Positions 1-8,433 of a stretch of DNA of 64,000 bases are shown piece by piece. The stretch comes from Massilia eurypsychrophila (lineage in GTDB: Bacteria; Pseudomonadota; Gammaproteobacteria; Burkholderiales; Burkholderiaceae_D). Position 1 is the first letter of the stretch; each line of letters starts with the position of its first letter. A program made the translations under genes and the position numbers. The stretch is from the NCBI RefSeq assembly GCF_002760655.1, contig NZ_PDOC01000023.1:1-64000 (forward strand), written 5' to 3'. The notes under the pieces were generated by a model. The model saw only the letters and a list, made by a program, of their open reading frames with translations, was not told the DNA's origin and did not search any database.

Positions 1-335
1 CGTCTAGAGAAGGTCGTGAAGCTTTAGCCCGCTCGCAGCCTTTTGTCCGCTGTGGGTCGAAAGCGGTCCTTCATTGAAGGACACGTTGCCTTAGCGCCCG
101 ATTTTTTCCGAATCCTGTGTTTTCCCCTTGAAGAGTCTTCAAACCTGGATGAAAGGCCGCTTTTGACCCAAAGCGGTCGTCTAACTACAAACAATGATAA
201 GTTTACTTCTGGGAAAATCGTTGCTATTGCGGTCCTACGCAATAGCAACAGCAGGCCGTCTCCAACTAGTTCATCCCACTGAAATTAAGCGCCGCTGTTG
301 AAGCAGGGCAGCCAGAACCTCTGGGTCGACTGGCT
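1..335. other. Left-edge stretch, no gene recognised
   Basis: Short open frames exist on both strands, but none has a convincing ribosome site or recognisable protein. The sequence holds short repeated words around AAAGCGGTC and its complement (about 67-75 and 150-180). If the replicon is circular, this belongs to the interior of the Tn3-type insertion. Nothing else is seen. Confidence 0.4.
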
Positions 336-1161
336 GGTTCTGTCGCATTAACAACCGCCGGTGGCCGATACGGTAGACTGCGACACCCCGAACACTGGAC
401 GAATCGACATGCTCAACTTCAAAGGGATGCGCTTCCCGAACGATGTCATCTTGGTCTGTATCCGCTGGTGTGTGGCTTACCCGCTGAGCTACCGGCATCT
501 GGAAGAGATGATGGAAAAGCGCGGCGTGTCAGTCGTCGACCATTCGTCGATCAACCGTTGGGCAATCCGTTTCTTGCCGCTCATCGAGAAGGTGTCCCGG
601 AGACACAAGCGTCCGGTCGGTGGGAGCTGGCGCATGGATGAAACATACATCAAGGTCAAGGGCGTCTGGAAATACCTCTACCGCGCTGTCGACAAGGACG
701 GGAAGACCGTTGATTTTCTGCTGACGGCAAGCGCGACATGGCTGCGGCGAAGCGCTTCTTCGACAAAGCCATGCGAACGAATGGTGATCCCGAAAAAGTC
801 GCGATGGACAGGAGCGGCGCCAACAAGGCTGCCATCGATGCAATCAACGTCGGCCGCAGCGTGCCGATCGCGGTGCGCCAAGTCAAACACCTCAACAACA
901 TCGTCGAGCAGGACCACCGCGCCATCAAGCGCGTGACCATACCAATGCTTAATTTCAAGTCATTCCGATCTGCCAGCAATGTGCTTGCCTGCATCGAGTT
1001 AATGCACATGATTCGCAAGGGCTAGTTCGCTATCGATGGCGCCGCTGCCATATCGTTCGCCGACCAATTTTATGCGCTGGCAGGGAAAATCCGTCCAGCA
1101 TAAAGAGGGATCATGTTCGGCACAGAAAAATCTGTCTCGCGCTAAACAATGCGACAGAACC
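336..1161 (+). mobile_element. IS6-family insertion sequence, copy 1 (degenerate)
   Basis: The 826-bp element is bounded by GGTTCTGTCGCATTA at the left and CAATGCGACAGAACC at the right, the usual IS6-family terminal pattern (GGYnCTGTYGCA). No 8-bp target duplication is visible: GACTGGCT on the left, TCCAACAA on the right. It lies in direct orientation to copy 2 at 2584, so the pair brackets 1162-2583 like an IS6 pseudo-compound transposon. The transposase gene inside is broken. Confidence 0.85.
409..1103 (+). pseudogene. IS6-family DDE transposase, frameshifted with a premature stop
   Basis: The first half reads as an IS6 transposase up to the segment KTVDFLLTA, with the first catalytic Asp in WRMDETYIKV. 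Compared with the intact copy at 3262-3954, one base is missing near 728. The rest continues in another frame from 738 (VAMDRSGANK, then IVEQDHRAIKR with the catalytic Glu). A TAG at 1023-1025 replaces the CAG present in the intact copy, cutting off about 25 residues. Two independent lesions make the gene very unlikely to be functional. Confidence 0.85.
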
Positions 1162-1300
1162 TCCAACAACGAGACAGAACCCAAAAACCACACAAGGCCA
1201 TAACTCAAAAAAATTGCTGAAATGCCTTGTCTACAGACCGCGATGCCCGACGAACGCGCACCCGGTAAAGAAACATTTTGAAACTAGCGTGTGAGCGGCG

Positions 1301-1621
1301 TCAATTACGCGACAGTGCAAAGCCAGCCAATAGGCCGATTCCTGCGCCTAGCAAACCCGCGATCGCCATCGAACGCCATGGATTTTCATGGACTATATTG
1401 TCGGTCGAGGTGGCGATGTCTTTCGCCGAATTGATCGCGATTTTTTCCAGTTCGTGTGTCTTGGAAATGGTGGAGGAAAGTAGCTGCAAGCTGCGTTTTT
1501 CCAGTTCAGCAGCTTTTTCGCCGGTGCTTGTACGGGCTTCGCTCAACAATTGCTCGACTTCATTAATTATCGAGCGTATTTCATGGCCAGCAGTGCTTAC
1601 TTTCATTTTCGATCCAAACAT
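1301..1621 (-). CDS. DUF883 (ElaB/YqjD-like) membrane-anchored protein
   Basis: This 106-aa protein has a long amphipathic, coiled-coil-like first part (about residues 10-75: IINEVEQLLSEARTSTGE and following). It ends in a C-terminal glycine-rich membrane segment (about 84-104, IAGLLGAGIGLLAGFAL) with a few polar residues after it. This is the DUF883/ElaB-YqjD layout; E. coli members are stress- or stationary-phase-induced and bind ribosomes at the inner membrane. AAGGAGA lies 5 bp upstream of the ATG. It sits between two direct IS6 copies, so it was probably carried in with them. The family assignment is from sequence pattern; the role here is inferred. Confidence 0.85.
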   Translation of the reverse strand: MFGSKMKVSTAGHEIRSIINEVEQLLSEARTSTGEKAAELEKRSLQLLSSTISKTHELEKIAINSAKDIATSTDNIVHENPWRSMAIAGLLGAGIGLLAGFALSRN

Positions 1622-1918
1622 GCTTATCTCCTTAGGTGATTACTACTCGGCTGCAGGGAGGGTATTCCAAGAAACGTATAGCGAGCTATCATCAAATTCC
1701 CAAGATTCCCTTTCCAACGATACGACACTGCGTCGTATGCGCAAAGACCTGGCTCTGCTGCGCCATTAACTGCTAACGCCCAAGCGGTGCCACTATACCA
1801 GCTACTATCGACGATTCAAGTCCGACCGTTTAGTTGAATCAATCATGCTGTTTTGGTCGATGCCACTCTGAGATGATGCCCCGCTAGCTGTGCCAAGAGT
1901 TCCACTTTGACCCACCGA

Positions 1919-2419
1919 TTAACGGTTGCCAGCGATATTGCCCCTATCGCTTCCCCCGCTTTGAAGGCTGTTTGTGCTTTGGCCCATCGTGCTTCCGGTG
2001 GATGTCATGTGGCCCGACAAGTTTTGCCGAGTACCATAAAATCCTTGGATTTGATTGCCAAAGTCGGGATCTGACATGTCGGGCCATCGATCCTCATCGA
2101 AACCCGGAGCGTTCTCCAGTCGTTCTTTTGTGCAGTCAAGGATGAAGCGTTTGTTGGCTGTATCTAACTGCAGAGCTTGCCAAGGGACTGCGAACAGTTT
2201 TTTGCCCATGCCGAGGATTCCGCCGAAGGAAACAACCGCGTAGGCGATCTGTCCCGTTTGCATGTCCAGCATGATTTCTTTAATGTCGCCCAGATCTTCA
2301 TCTTGACGGTTACACACATCTTCGCTCATCAGCGTCCCCGCGCCCATCAGGCGAGGTCCGGGGCCATTATTGTCGCGGTCACGATATATACCGAATGGAT
2401 CTCTATCTAGATAACTCAT
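1919..2419 (-). CDS. PRC-barrel domain protein
   Basis: The preferred start is ATG at 2419, with AGGAGA 9 bp upstream. A longer frame to 2503 lacks such a site. The 166-aa product has a PRC-barrel core at about residues 24-85 (LMSEDVCNRQDEDLGDIKEIMLD and the FAVPWQALQLD strand). A low-complexity Ser/Gly/Asn-rich tail follows. PRC-barrel proteins occur in photosynthetic reaction centres, RimM and many stress-associated cytosolic proteins. Next to a DUF883 gene, a general-stress cargo is plausible but unproven. Confidence 0.85.
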   Translation of the reverse strand: MSYLDRDPFGIYRDRDNNGPGPRLMGAGTLMSEDVCNRQDEDLGDIKEIMLDMQTGQIAYAVVSFGGILGMGKKLFAVPWQALQLDTANKRFILDCTKERLENAPGFDEDRWPDMSDPDFGNQIQGFYGTRQNLSGHMTSTGSTMGQSTNSLQSGGSDRGNIAGNR

Positions 2420-2583
2420 TGTTAAGTCTCCTGGTTGATGATCTTCCTCCAAAAAATGGAAGACAACAAATCTTATGCCAAAGAATTTTTTATCGGCGTT
2501 CAATTCCGCTCGTCATATTTACTTGCCCTGATGTAAGAAAATTTTTACTTAAAGAAATATATTGATTTTTTATTAGCCTGAAC

Positions 2584-3203
2584 GGTTCTGTCGCATTAAC
2601 AACCGCCGGTGGCCGATACGGTAGACTGCGACACCCCGAGCATTGGACGAATCGACATGCTCAACTTCAAAGGGATGCGCTTCCCGAACGATGTCATCTT
2701 GGTCTGTATCCGCTGGTGTGTGGCTTACCCGCTGAGCTACCGGCATCTGGAAGAGATGATGGAAAAGCGCGGCGTGTCAGTCGTCGACCATTCGTCGATC
2801 AACCGTTGGGCAATCCGTTTCTTGCCGCTCATCGAGAAGGTGTCCCGGAGACACAAGCGTCCGGTCGGTGGGAGCTGGCGCATGGATGAAACATACATCA
2901 AGGTCAAGGGCGTCTGGAAATACCTCTACCGCGCTGTCGACAAGGACGGGAAGACCGTTGATTTTCTGCTGACGGCAAGCGCGACATGGCTGCGGCGAAG
3001 CGCTTCTTCGACAAAGCCATGCGAACGAATGGTGATCCCGAAAAAGTCGCAATGGACAAGAGCGGCGCCAACAAGGCTGCCATCGATGCAATCAACGTCG
3101 GCCGCAGCGTGCCGATCGCGGTGCGCCAAGTCAAACACCTCAACAACATCGTCGAGCAGGACCACCACGCCATCAAGCGCGTGACCATACCAATGCTTAA
3201 TTT
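2584..3203 (+). mobile_element. IS6-family insertion sequence, copy 2 (3' truncated)
   Basis: It starts with the same GGTTCTGTCGCATTA end as copy 1 and is nearly identical to it up to about 3203, where copy 3 begins. The right half is missing. Sequence beyond copy 3 does not resume copy 2, so the loss is a deletion or rearrangement, not a simple insertion. IS6 elements are known to cause adjacent deletions and inversions. Confidence 0.85.
2657..3203 (+). pseudogene. IS6-family transposase fragment, frameshifted and truncated
   Basis: It carries exactly the same single-base loss (near 2976) as copy 1, so both descend from one already broken element or were homogenised. Reading resumes at 2986 and stops where copy 3 starts; the end of the catalytic domain after IVEQDHHAIKR is missing. 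Not functional by itself. Confidence 0.85.
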
Positions 3204-4026
3204 GGCTCTGTCGCATTGTTGAGCCTGACACAGATTTTTCCTTGCTGAGCATGACCCCGGCTTACACTGGACGGACTTGTCCTGCCAACGAATAAAACTG
3301 GTCGGCGAACGACACGACAGTGACGCCATCGATGGCGAACTGGCCCTTCCGGATCATGTGCATGAGCTCGACGCCGGCCAGCACATTGCTGGCAGACCGG
3401 AATGATTTAAATCCCAGCATGGGCCTGGTCACGCGCTTGATCGCTCGATGGTCTTGTTCAACAATATTGTTGAGGTATTTGACCTTGCGTACAGTGATCG
3501 GCACGGCGCGGCCGGCGTTAATCTTGTCGATCGCCGCCTTGTTGGCGCCGCTCTTGTCCATCGCGACCTTGTCAGGCACGCCGTTCGCTGTCATCGCCTT
3601 GTCGAAGAAGCGATTGGCTGCAGCCATGTCGCGCTTGGCAGTTAGAAGGAAGTCGACGGTCTTGCCCTGCTTGTCGACAGCGCGGTAGAGATATTTCCAG
3701 ACGCCTTTGACCTTGATGCACGTTTCATCCATCCGCCAGCTGCCGCCGACCGGACGCTTGTGCTTGCGAGCCATTTTCTCGATGAGCGGCAAGAAACAAA
3801 TCGCCCACCGGTTGATCGATGAATGGTCGACCGATACGCCGCGCTCTTCCATCATTTCCTCAATGTGCAGGTAGCTCAGCGGGTAAGCCACGTACCACCG
3901 GATGCAGACCAGGATGACGTCGATGGAGAAACGCATTCCTTTGAAGCTGAGCATGTCGGATCGTCAAATGTTTAGGAACCACAGCTTACCTGAACCCTCC
4001 GTCCTCGTCGCCAATGCGACAAAGCC
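3204..4026 (-). mobile_element. IS6-family insertion sequence, copy 3 (intact)
   Basis: This 823-bp element is bounded by GGCTCTGTCGCATTG (3204) and CAATGCGACAAAGCC (ending 4026). It lies opposite in orientation to copies 1 and 2 and abuts truncated copy 2 directly. Flanks CTTAATTT and AGCATACA show no 8-bp target duplication, in line with IS6-mediated intramolecular rearrangement. Confidence 0.9.
3262..3954 (-). CDS. IS6-family transposase, intact
   Basis: This 230-aa DDE transposase has the usual IS6 length. Catalytic residues are visible in WRMDETCIKV (Asp), VAMDKSGANK (Asp) and IVEQDHRAIKR (Glu), the last followed by the expected Lys/Arg. It is the only full transposase frame among the three IS6 copies and could act in trans on their ends. 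At protein level it differs clearly from copies 1 and 2, so it is a related rather than identical element. Confidence 0.92.
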   Translation of the reverse strand: MLSFKGMRFSIDVILVCIRWYVAYPLSYLHIEEMMEERGVSVDHSSINRWAICFLPLIEKMARKHKRPVGGSWRMDETCIKVKGVWKYLYRAVDKQGKTVDFLLTAKRDMAAANRFFDKAMTANGVPDKVAMDKSGANKAAIDKINAGRAVPITVRKVKYLNNIVEQDHRAIKRVTRPMLGFKSFRSASNVLAGVELMHMIRKGQFAIDGVTVVSFADQFYSLAGQVRPV

Positions 4027-4183
4027 AGCATACATCCCTTCTGCAGTGATCGGCTAGGAACGCCGGCTCGCTTTGCCTGAACGGCTCGCGGAGCTTGGTG
4101 ATGGCCGTTGGCATAGCATCGTGAGTGTAATTGGTCACGTTACCAAGCTATAATTGTTGCCTTACCAAACTGTATACCTTCCT

Positions 4184-4384
4184 ATGCCAGGAATACCGCT
4201 GGACTACCGAGAACTCGAGTCGATGCTGCACTCCCTCGACCTATCATCACCGGGCTGCCGAGTACGGATCGGCGAGCTACGGAGGAAGATGGATATTGCC
4301 TGTGATAACGGCTCGATCACATTGCTGCAGTGGCGTGTACTGCTCGACAAGATAGCAGCAGTACAAAGTCACCTAAAGCCTTAG
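4184..4384 (+). CDS. Small hypothetical protein
   Basis: The 66-aa product from ATG 4184 (MPGIPLDYRELESMLHSLDL) looks like a compact helical soluble protein with no known motif. A TTG start at 4154 would add 10 residues. A TATAAT-like box lies near 4149. Its stop codon TAG (4382-4384) touches the start of a repeat module at 4386, the same arrangement as the recombinase stop next to the module at 8268. Function not recognised. Confidence 0.5.
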   Translation: MPGIPLDYRELESMLHSLDLSSPGCRVRIGELRRKMDIACDNGSITLLQWRVLLDKIAAVQSHLKP

Positions 4385-4385
4385 C

Positions 4386-4556
4386 TGTAATAGCTCGTGT
4401 TTCAGACCGACTGTGCTCGCATTGACGCCGATCTGGGCTCGAACGAACTTCAAACGAAGGCAGGTCCGTGCTCGCGCTATCTGCAAATGAGCTTGCAATC
4501 AACAGCGCCGGCTCGCCCTCCATAACCGGCTCACGTTAACTGCAAATGACGGTCCC
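4386..4556 (+). repeat. Complex element end, solitary copy (module A1)
   Basis: This stretch of about 166 bp is homologous to the two ends of the AbiF cassette (8268-8433 and 9941-10106). It begins TGTAATAGCTCG and holds several spaced copies of a GCTCGC/GCTCAC word, some followed by CTGCAAATGA. No inverted partner is found nearby, so it is probably a relic end of a related element. Confidence 0.7.
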
Positions 4557-4656
4557 GGCCTGCGCGAAGGGCCGCTGCCGACTGCAGAAATTCGTCAAGG
4601 CAGTACACGGTAAACGTCTGCAGATAAAATATAGTTCCGTTAACTTCTTCTTGTTC

Positions 4657-4799
4657 GTGTCAAGTTAAGGCATACCCTAACCTGATGTCAGACGACCACA
4701 ACGCAGGCCGTCAGGATAGGGTTGATCTCGCAATTACTTGACATATGCCTTTAACGGTCATAGAGTCTTTCCTGACACATCTTGTTAAGGAGTCACGTT
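4657..4799 (+). promoter_or_regulatory. Probable res recombination site and resolvase promoter
   Basis: The AT-richer stretch just upstream of the resolvase holds imperfect inverted sub-sites: TGTCAAGTTAAGGCATA near 4657 and ACTTGACATATGCCTTTAA near 4737, plus TCCTGACACATCTTGTTAA near 4770. Tn3-family resolvases bind such sub-sites directly upstream of tnpR and repress their own promoter there. Exact sub-site borders cannot be fixed by eye. Confidence 0.55.
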
Positions 4800-5366
4800 T
4801 TGCGAGGTCAACGCATCGGTTATGTCCGGGTCAGCAGTTTCGACCAGAATCCAGAGCGTCAGCTCGATCAAGTCCAAGTGGACAAGCTGTTCACTGACAA
4901 GGCCTCGGGCAAGGACACCCTGCGGCCGCAGCTCGACGCCTTGCTTTCGTTCGCCCGCGAAGGCGACACGGTAGTGGTACACAGCATGGACCGTCTGGCA
5001 CGCAACCTGGACGATCTGCGCCGGCTGGTTCAGACGTTGACCAAGCGCGGGATACGAATCGAATTCGTCAAGGAATGCCTGAGCTTCACCGGCGAGGATT
5101 CGCCAATGGCGAACCTGCTACTGTCGGTCATGGGAGCATTCGCGGAGTTTGAGCGGGCCTTAATTGGCGAGCGGCAGCGCGAAGGCATTGCATTGGCCAA
5201 GCTGCGCGGCGCCTACCGAGGTCGCAAGAAAGCACTGGTGGACAACCAGGTTGTCGAGCTGCGCCGCCGCGCCGGTGCCGGCGAGCCAAAAGCCACGCTC
5301 GCGCGGGAGTTCGGCATCAGTCGAGAGACCCTTTATCAATATCTAAAAGTAGCCCCAGCGGCTTAA
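4800..5366 (+). CDS. tnpR: Tn3-family serine resolvase
   Basis: This 188-aa serine recombinase resolves cointegrates at res. The N-terminal catalytic domain has the nucleophile Ser in IGYVRVSSFDQN. The Arg pair is in HSMDRLARNLDDLRRLV, and the E-helix is GEDSPMANLLLSVMGAFAEFERALI. The C-terminal helix-turn-helix is in ATLAREFGISRETLYQYLK. The start is TTG 4800, with AAGGAG 7 bp upstream; an earlier TTG at 4782 would place the ribosome site inside the gene. The stop codon lies inside the Tn3-type terminal repeat (5362-5399), so the gene sits at the very end of its transposon. No tnpA is in the window. Confidence 0.92.
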   Translation: MRGQRIGYVRVSSFDQNPERQLDQVQVDKLFTDKASGKDTLRPQLDALLSFAREGDTVVVHSMDRLARNLDDLRRLVQTLTKRGIRIEFVKECLSFTGEDSPMANLLLSVMGAFAEFERALIGERQREGIALAKLRGAYRGRKKALVDNQVVELRRRAGAGEPKATLAREFGISRETLYQYLKVAPAA

Positions 5367-5399
5367 CCCGGTTTTCCGTTCCACTGCACCTCAAACCCC
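5362..5399 (-). repeat. Tn3-family 38-bp terminal inverted repeat (outer end at 5399)
   Basis: Read on the minus strand it starts GGGGTTTGAGGTGCAGTGGA and ends GGGTTAAG, matching the Tn3 IR pattern (GGGG...CAGTGGAACG...GTTAAG). It is identical over 38 bp to the copy at 59897-59934 in inverse orientation. TGAAGGT follows directly at 5400-5406, and the same 7 bp precede the other copy. Confidence 0.9.
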
Positions 5400-5591
5400 T
5401 GAAGGTATGCACCAAGCCGCCGTGGACCGCAAGCGCAATGTCCAGCCTCGCCGCACGACCTTGAACAGGCTGTTTGTGACCTTCTACGCGAGCGTCGTGA
5501 CGGCTGCGGCCAACCAGGGGGCGGCGCGGAGCCGCGCCAGGGACGATTTCTCGGCCGGGTCGGCACCGGCGGGGCGCGTTCCGCGCCGGAC

Positions 5592-5676
5592 TTGCGAGGA
5601 ATGAATAACGATGCTATCATAACGTTACTTGTTATCCGTTACGCTCGTTATTCGTTATCCTATCGGGAGAAATATT
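5592..5676 (+). promoter_or_regulatory. kfrA promoter with repeated operator-like words
   Basis: TTGCGA (5592-5597) and TATCAT (5615-5620) are 17 bp apart, a plausible sigma70 promoter. Directly downstream, TTATCCGTTA and TTATTCGTTA recur between 5628 and 5660, just before the start codon. KfrA proteins bind and repress their own promoter in IncP plasmids, so these repeats are candidate KfrA sites. The stretch 5407-5590 before the promoter shows no supported gene. Confidence 0.55.
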
Positions 5677-6720
5677 ATGTCCAGCCAAGAAAAGCCTGTA
5701 GTGACCCGTGTAATGGTGTTCGCAGAATGCGACCGGCTCAAGGCGTCCGGCGTAGAGCCGACCAATCGGAAGCTGCTCCAAGAACTTGGCGGCAGCATGA
5801 CGACCATCGCGGGATTCCTGCGCGAGTGGCGCGCTCAGCAAAGTCTCGTTGCGCCGCCCGCTGCGGAGGTTGTGGAAGTGCCAGCGACGGTAGCCGAGGC
5901 AGGCAGCGCGGCCGTGGCGGCGATCTGGAACGCATGCCACGTCGAGGCGCGGCGCGAAATTGAGACCATCACTGAGCAGGCCAACCAGCGCGTGCAGCAT
6001 GTTGTTACCGACCGTGATAGCGTCCTCGGGGAGCTGGAAGCAGCAGACAATGAACTCAAGGCCGCTCGCGCAAGCGTGGCCGAACTGACCGACGCCCTGG
6101 AGGCGCTGCGCGCCGAGTTCACGGCCTTGCAAACCCAGGCGGTCGGGCGCGAGGCGGCATCGGCGGCGACCATCGAACAGATGACGCTCCAGATCGAAGG
6201 CCATACGTCTGAGCTGGTCCGGGTCCATGCCGACCTTAATGAGTCGCGCCAAGCGCATGCGGCCGAGCTGAGCCGCCTTACGGCGGACTTCGCCCGCCAG
6301 CTCACCGAGCAGACCGAGGCGGTGCGCGCCGCGAATGACGAGGCTGCGCGCCTGCGCGCCAAGCTTGACGACGAAAGCGACAAGCTGGCGGTCGCTAAGG
6401 CGGGCGAGCTGGAAAGTTTCAAAAAGTTGACGACATCGCAGGCCGAGGCGGCGGCGGCGCTCGCCCAGGTGCGCGACGAGAACACCCGGCACGCCGATGC
6501 GGTCAAGAAGCTCGAAGGCGAAATGGCGGCGCTGCGCGCCGAAGGGTCGGAAAGTGCCCGTAAGCTGGCCGCGACGGCAGGGGAGTGCGAAGCGCTACGC
6601 GCCCAGGTCAAGAGCCAGCTTGAGGTTATTAACAAACTTGCAATGAAAGCCGAAGCGCAGCCGGAACAATCGGCCGGGCCATTGTCAAAAGACAAAGGAA
6701 CGCCGAAAAAGGACAAATAG
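5677..6720 (+). CDS. kfrA: KfrA-like DNA-binding coiled-coil protein
   Basis: The 347-aa product has an N-terminal KfrA_N DNA-binding domain (about residues 1-60, with VFAECDRLKASGVEPTNRKLLQELGG forming the helix-turn-helix). A very long Ala/Glu-rich coiled coil follows (about 90-330), and the tail is basic (LSKDKGTPKKDK). KfrA is a plasmid nucleoid-associated autoregulator that helps stable inheritance in IncP plasmids. The start ATG 5677 follows GGGAGA; the GTG/TTG frame further upstream lacks a site. It is the first backbone gene after the Tn3-type insertion. Confidence 0.88.
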   Translation: MSSQEKPVVTRVMVFAECDRLKASGVEPTNRKLLQELGGSMTTIAGFLREWRAQQSLVAPPAAEVVEVPATVAEAGSAAVAAIWNACHVEARREIETITEQANQRVQHVVTDRDSVLGELEAADNELKAARASVAELTDALEALRAEFTALQTQAVGREAASAATIEQMTLQIEGHTSELVRVHADLNESRQAHAAELSRLTADFARQLTEQTEAVRAANDEAARLRAKLDDESDKLAVAKAGELESFKKLTTSQAEAAAALAQVRDENTRHADAVKKLEGEMAALRAEGSESARKLAATAGECEALRAQVKSQLEVINKLAMKAEAQPEQSAGPLSKDKGTPKKDK

Positions 6721-6856
6721 AGTAGCCAAAAATAGGGAGGCCAATTAGACTTGTTGTTCTTATTTTTGGCCAGTGCTTCCGAGGCTGGCCGATTTGGGTA
6801 TACTCTATTTGTCCATTTTAGTTGTATTTACATTCGTCATTAAGCAAAGGGATGCA

Positions 6857-7252
6857 ATGAGCAAAGCCACCGAAGCCGAAGAACTTTACCAACAGGCGAA
6901 AAAATACAATTGGCGCGATTTGCCCGGCGATGCCGCATTGGCGCGTCCTCTTTTTGCCAGTGCGGCGAATCTTGGACACTTCCAGGCAAAATGCGATCTT
7001 GCTGGAATGATGTTTCAAGGTCATGGCGGCCCCAAAGAGCAAACAACGGCAATGTCGATAGCATGGCAAGCTTTTGCTGCGAATGACCTCGAACCATTGC
7101 AGCAGCTTGACGAGCTATTGCATAGCTATGCAGATGGATTGGATGATTCACCCGAGAAAATGCGAGCTTTAAATGCAGCCGATAAAGCCGAAAAGGCGAT
7201 TGAATTATTGCGCTACGTCTCTGGATACGTGAAGGGACTCTCCGGTAAGTGA
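6857..7252 (+). CDS. Sel1-like repeat protein
   Basis: The 131-aa soluble protein has one clear Sel1/TPR-like helix pair (about residues 30-65: ARPLFASAANLGHFQAKCDLAGMMFQG). The flanking helical segments are probably degenerate repeats. Sel1 repeats usually mediate protein-protein contacts. AAGGG precedes ATG 6857. Upstream in-frame sequence from 6773 would encode a hydrophobic stretch but has no good start. It ends 2 bp before a TTTTCGC palindrome. Confidence 0.65.
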   Translation: MSKATEAEELYQQAKKYNWRDLPGDAALARPLFASAANLGHFQAKCDLAGMMFQGHGGPKEQTTAMSIAWQAFAANDLEPLQQLDELLHSYADGLDDSPEKMRALNAADKAEKAIELLRYVSGYVKGLSGK

Positions 7253-7253
7253 A

Positions 7254-7329
7254 TTTTCGCCCCCGCGAAAATTAGTAGGACAAATATAGCGACGCCGGGT
7301 CACGGCCGGCCGGCTGGTTCCGTCACCAA
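7254..7329. promoter_or_regulatory. TTTTCGC palindrome plus GTCAC-armed element
   Basis: TTTTCGCCCCCGCGAAAA (7254-7271) is a member of the dispersed palindrome family. About 26 bp on, GGTCAC...GTCACCAAA (7298-7329) is a shortened relative of the 42-bp TGGTGAC element. The pair lies between the Sel1-like gene and the next small gene, as such pairs do elsewhere in the backbone. Confidence 0.65.
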
Positions 7330-7343
7330 ACAAGAGGTAAATC

Positions 7344-7613
7344 ATGGAGTCGGACAACACGAAGAAGCCCGTCGTCAGCCGCAAGGTTGCGTACTGCATC
7401 CTGTTCGCGATGGCGCTGCTGCTCGCGCTGTGCCTCATTTGGTTTGCAGTGCGCGCCATGGCTGGCGCGAATCCGTGGTCAAGCGCCATCGGGATCGCCG
7501 CCGCCGCCGTATACGTCGTCATCGTCCTGGCTCGCAACAACCCGCTGCGTTCGTACCGAGCACCGCCTCCTGGCAGAAGCACCAGACCAAAATTACGCAT
7601 CGTGAAGAAATGA
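7344..7613 (+). CDS. Small two-TM membrane protein
   Basis: This 89-aa protein has two hydrophobic segments (about residues 15-38 and 46-63, the latter IGIAAAAVYVVIVLA) and a basic tail (RSTRPKLRIVKK), so it is probably an inner-membrane protein. Its TGA overlaps the ATG of the following recombinase (ATGA), implying translational coupling. No family recognised. Confidence 0.65.
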   Translation: MESDNTKKPVVSRKVAYCILFAMALLLALCLIWFAVRAMAGANPWSSAIGIAAAAVYVVIVLARNNPLRSYRAPPPGRSTRPKLRIVKK

Positions 7614-8266
7614 AAGTCGCCCGCATTTACCTCCGCGTCAGTACCGCCGAGCAGGACTTAACACGGCAGGCCAGCATCGAAGCCGACACCCGCGCCGCTG
7701 GCTTCTACATCGCCGGGGTCTATCGGGAGAAAGCCAGCGGCGCCCGTGCCGACCGGCCGGAGCTGCTGCGCATGATCGCTGACTTGCAGCCCGGCGATGT
7801 CGTCGTGGCCGAGCGCATTGACAGGCTTAGCAGGTTGCCCCTGGCCGAGGCCGAGGCGCTTGTCGCTTCAATTCGGGCCACTGGCGCTCGCCTTTCGATT
7901 CCTGGCGTCGTGGACTTGTCGGAGCTGGCCGCCGCGTCCGATGGCATCGCCAAGATCGTGCTCGAATCGGTCCAGGACCTGTTGTTGAAGTTGGCTTTGC
8001 AGATGGCCAGGGACGATTACGACACGCGGCGCGAGCGCCAGTTGCAAGGCGTCGAGTTGGCCAAAGCTGCTGGGAAGTTTGCCGGGCGTAAAGCCGATAC
8101 GGCCATGCACGAGCGGATCGTGGCGCTTCGTTCCGGAAACAAGAAAATCGCTGAAACCGCGAGGCTGGCCGGGTGTTCAACGAGCCAGGTCAAACGTGTG
8201 TGGGCCTTGCATTTGGAGAAGCAGGGCGGCGGCGAGAAGTCGCAAACCTTGAGTTCTCCGGCCTAG
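7610..8266 (+). CDS. Serine recombinase (plasmid resolvase)
   Basis: The 218-aa product has a resolvase domain with the catalytic Ser in ARIYLRVSTAEQD. Active-site arginines are in VVAERIDRLSRLPLAEA, and the C-terminal helix-turn-helix is in IAETARLAGCSTSQVKRVW. Serine resolvases of this type commonly serve plasmid multimer resolution. The family match is clear, the target site unknown. Its TAG stop (8264-8266) lies inside the 6-bp target duplication CCTAGT of the AbiF cassette. That insertion therefore landed exactly at the gene end and left the protein intact. Confidence 0.85.
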   Translation: MKVARIYLRVSTAEQDLTRQASIEADTRAAGFYIAGVYREKASGARADRPELLRMIADLQPGDVVVAERIDRLSRLPLAEAEALVASIRATGARLSIPGVVDLSELAAASDGIAKIVLESVQDLLLKLALQMARDDYDTRRERQLQGVELAKAAGKFAGRKADTAMHERIVALRSGNKKIAETARLAGCSTSQVKRVWALHLEKQGGGEKSQTLSSPA

Positions 8267-8267
8267 T

Positions 8268-8433
8268 TGTAGCGGCTCGCGTTTGAAACAGGCCATGCTC
8301 GCATTCGACGCGTTTTACGGCTCAGATTAAGTGCAAATGACTGAGGACTCGGCTCACGCAATCTGCAAATATGCTCGCAATCCATGGCGCCGGCTTGCAT
8401 TCGACGGCGGCGTGCTCGCGCTAACTGCAAGTG
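8268..8433 (+). repeat. AbiF cassette left end (module A2)
   Basis: GCTCGC-like words recur at roughly 20-28 bp spacing: GGCTCGCGTTT, TGCTCGCATTC, GGCTCAGATT, GGCTCACGCA, TGCTCGCAAT, GGCTTGCATTC and TGCTCGCGCTAACTGCAA. These are probable transposase-binding sites. The stretch pairs with 9941-10106 in inverse orientation and resembles 4386-4556 in direct orientation. Confidence 0.8.

Noticed and set aside
361-1025. Programmed frameshift producing a full IS6 transposase
   Set aside because: No slippery sequence at the shift, copy 1 has a further stop near its end, and the related intact copy needs no shift.
5632-6716. Long minus-strand frames opposite kfrA
   Set aside because: KfrA has the known domain and a regulated promoter; the antisense frames have no start site and odd Ser/Ala/Arg composition.
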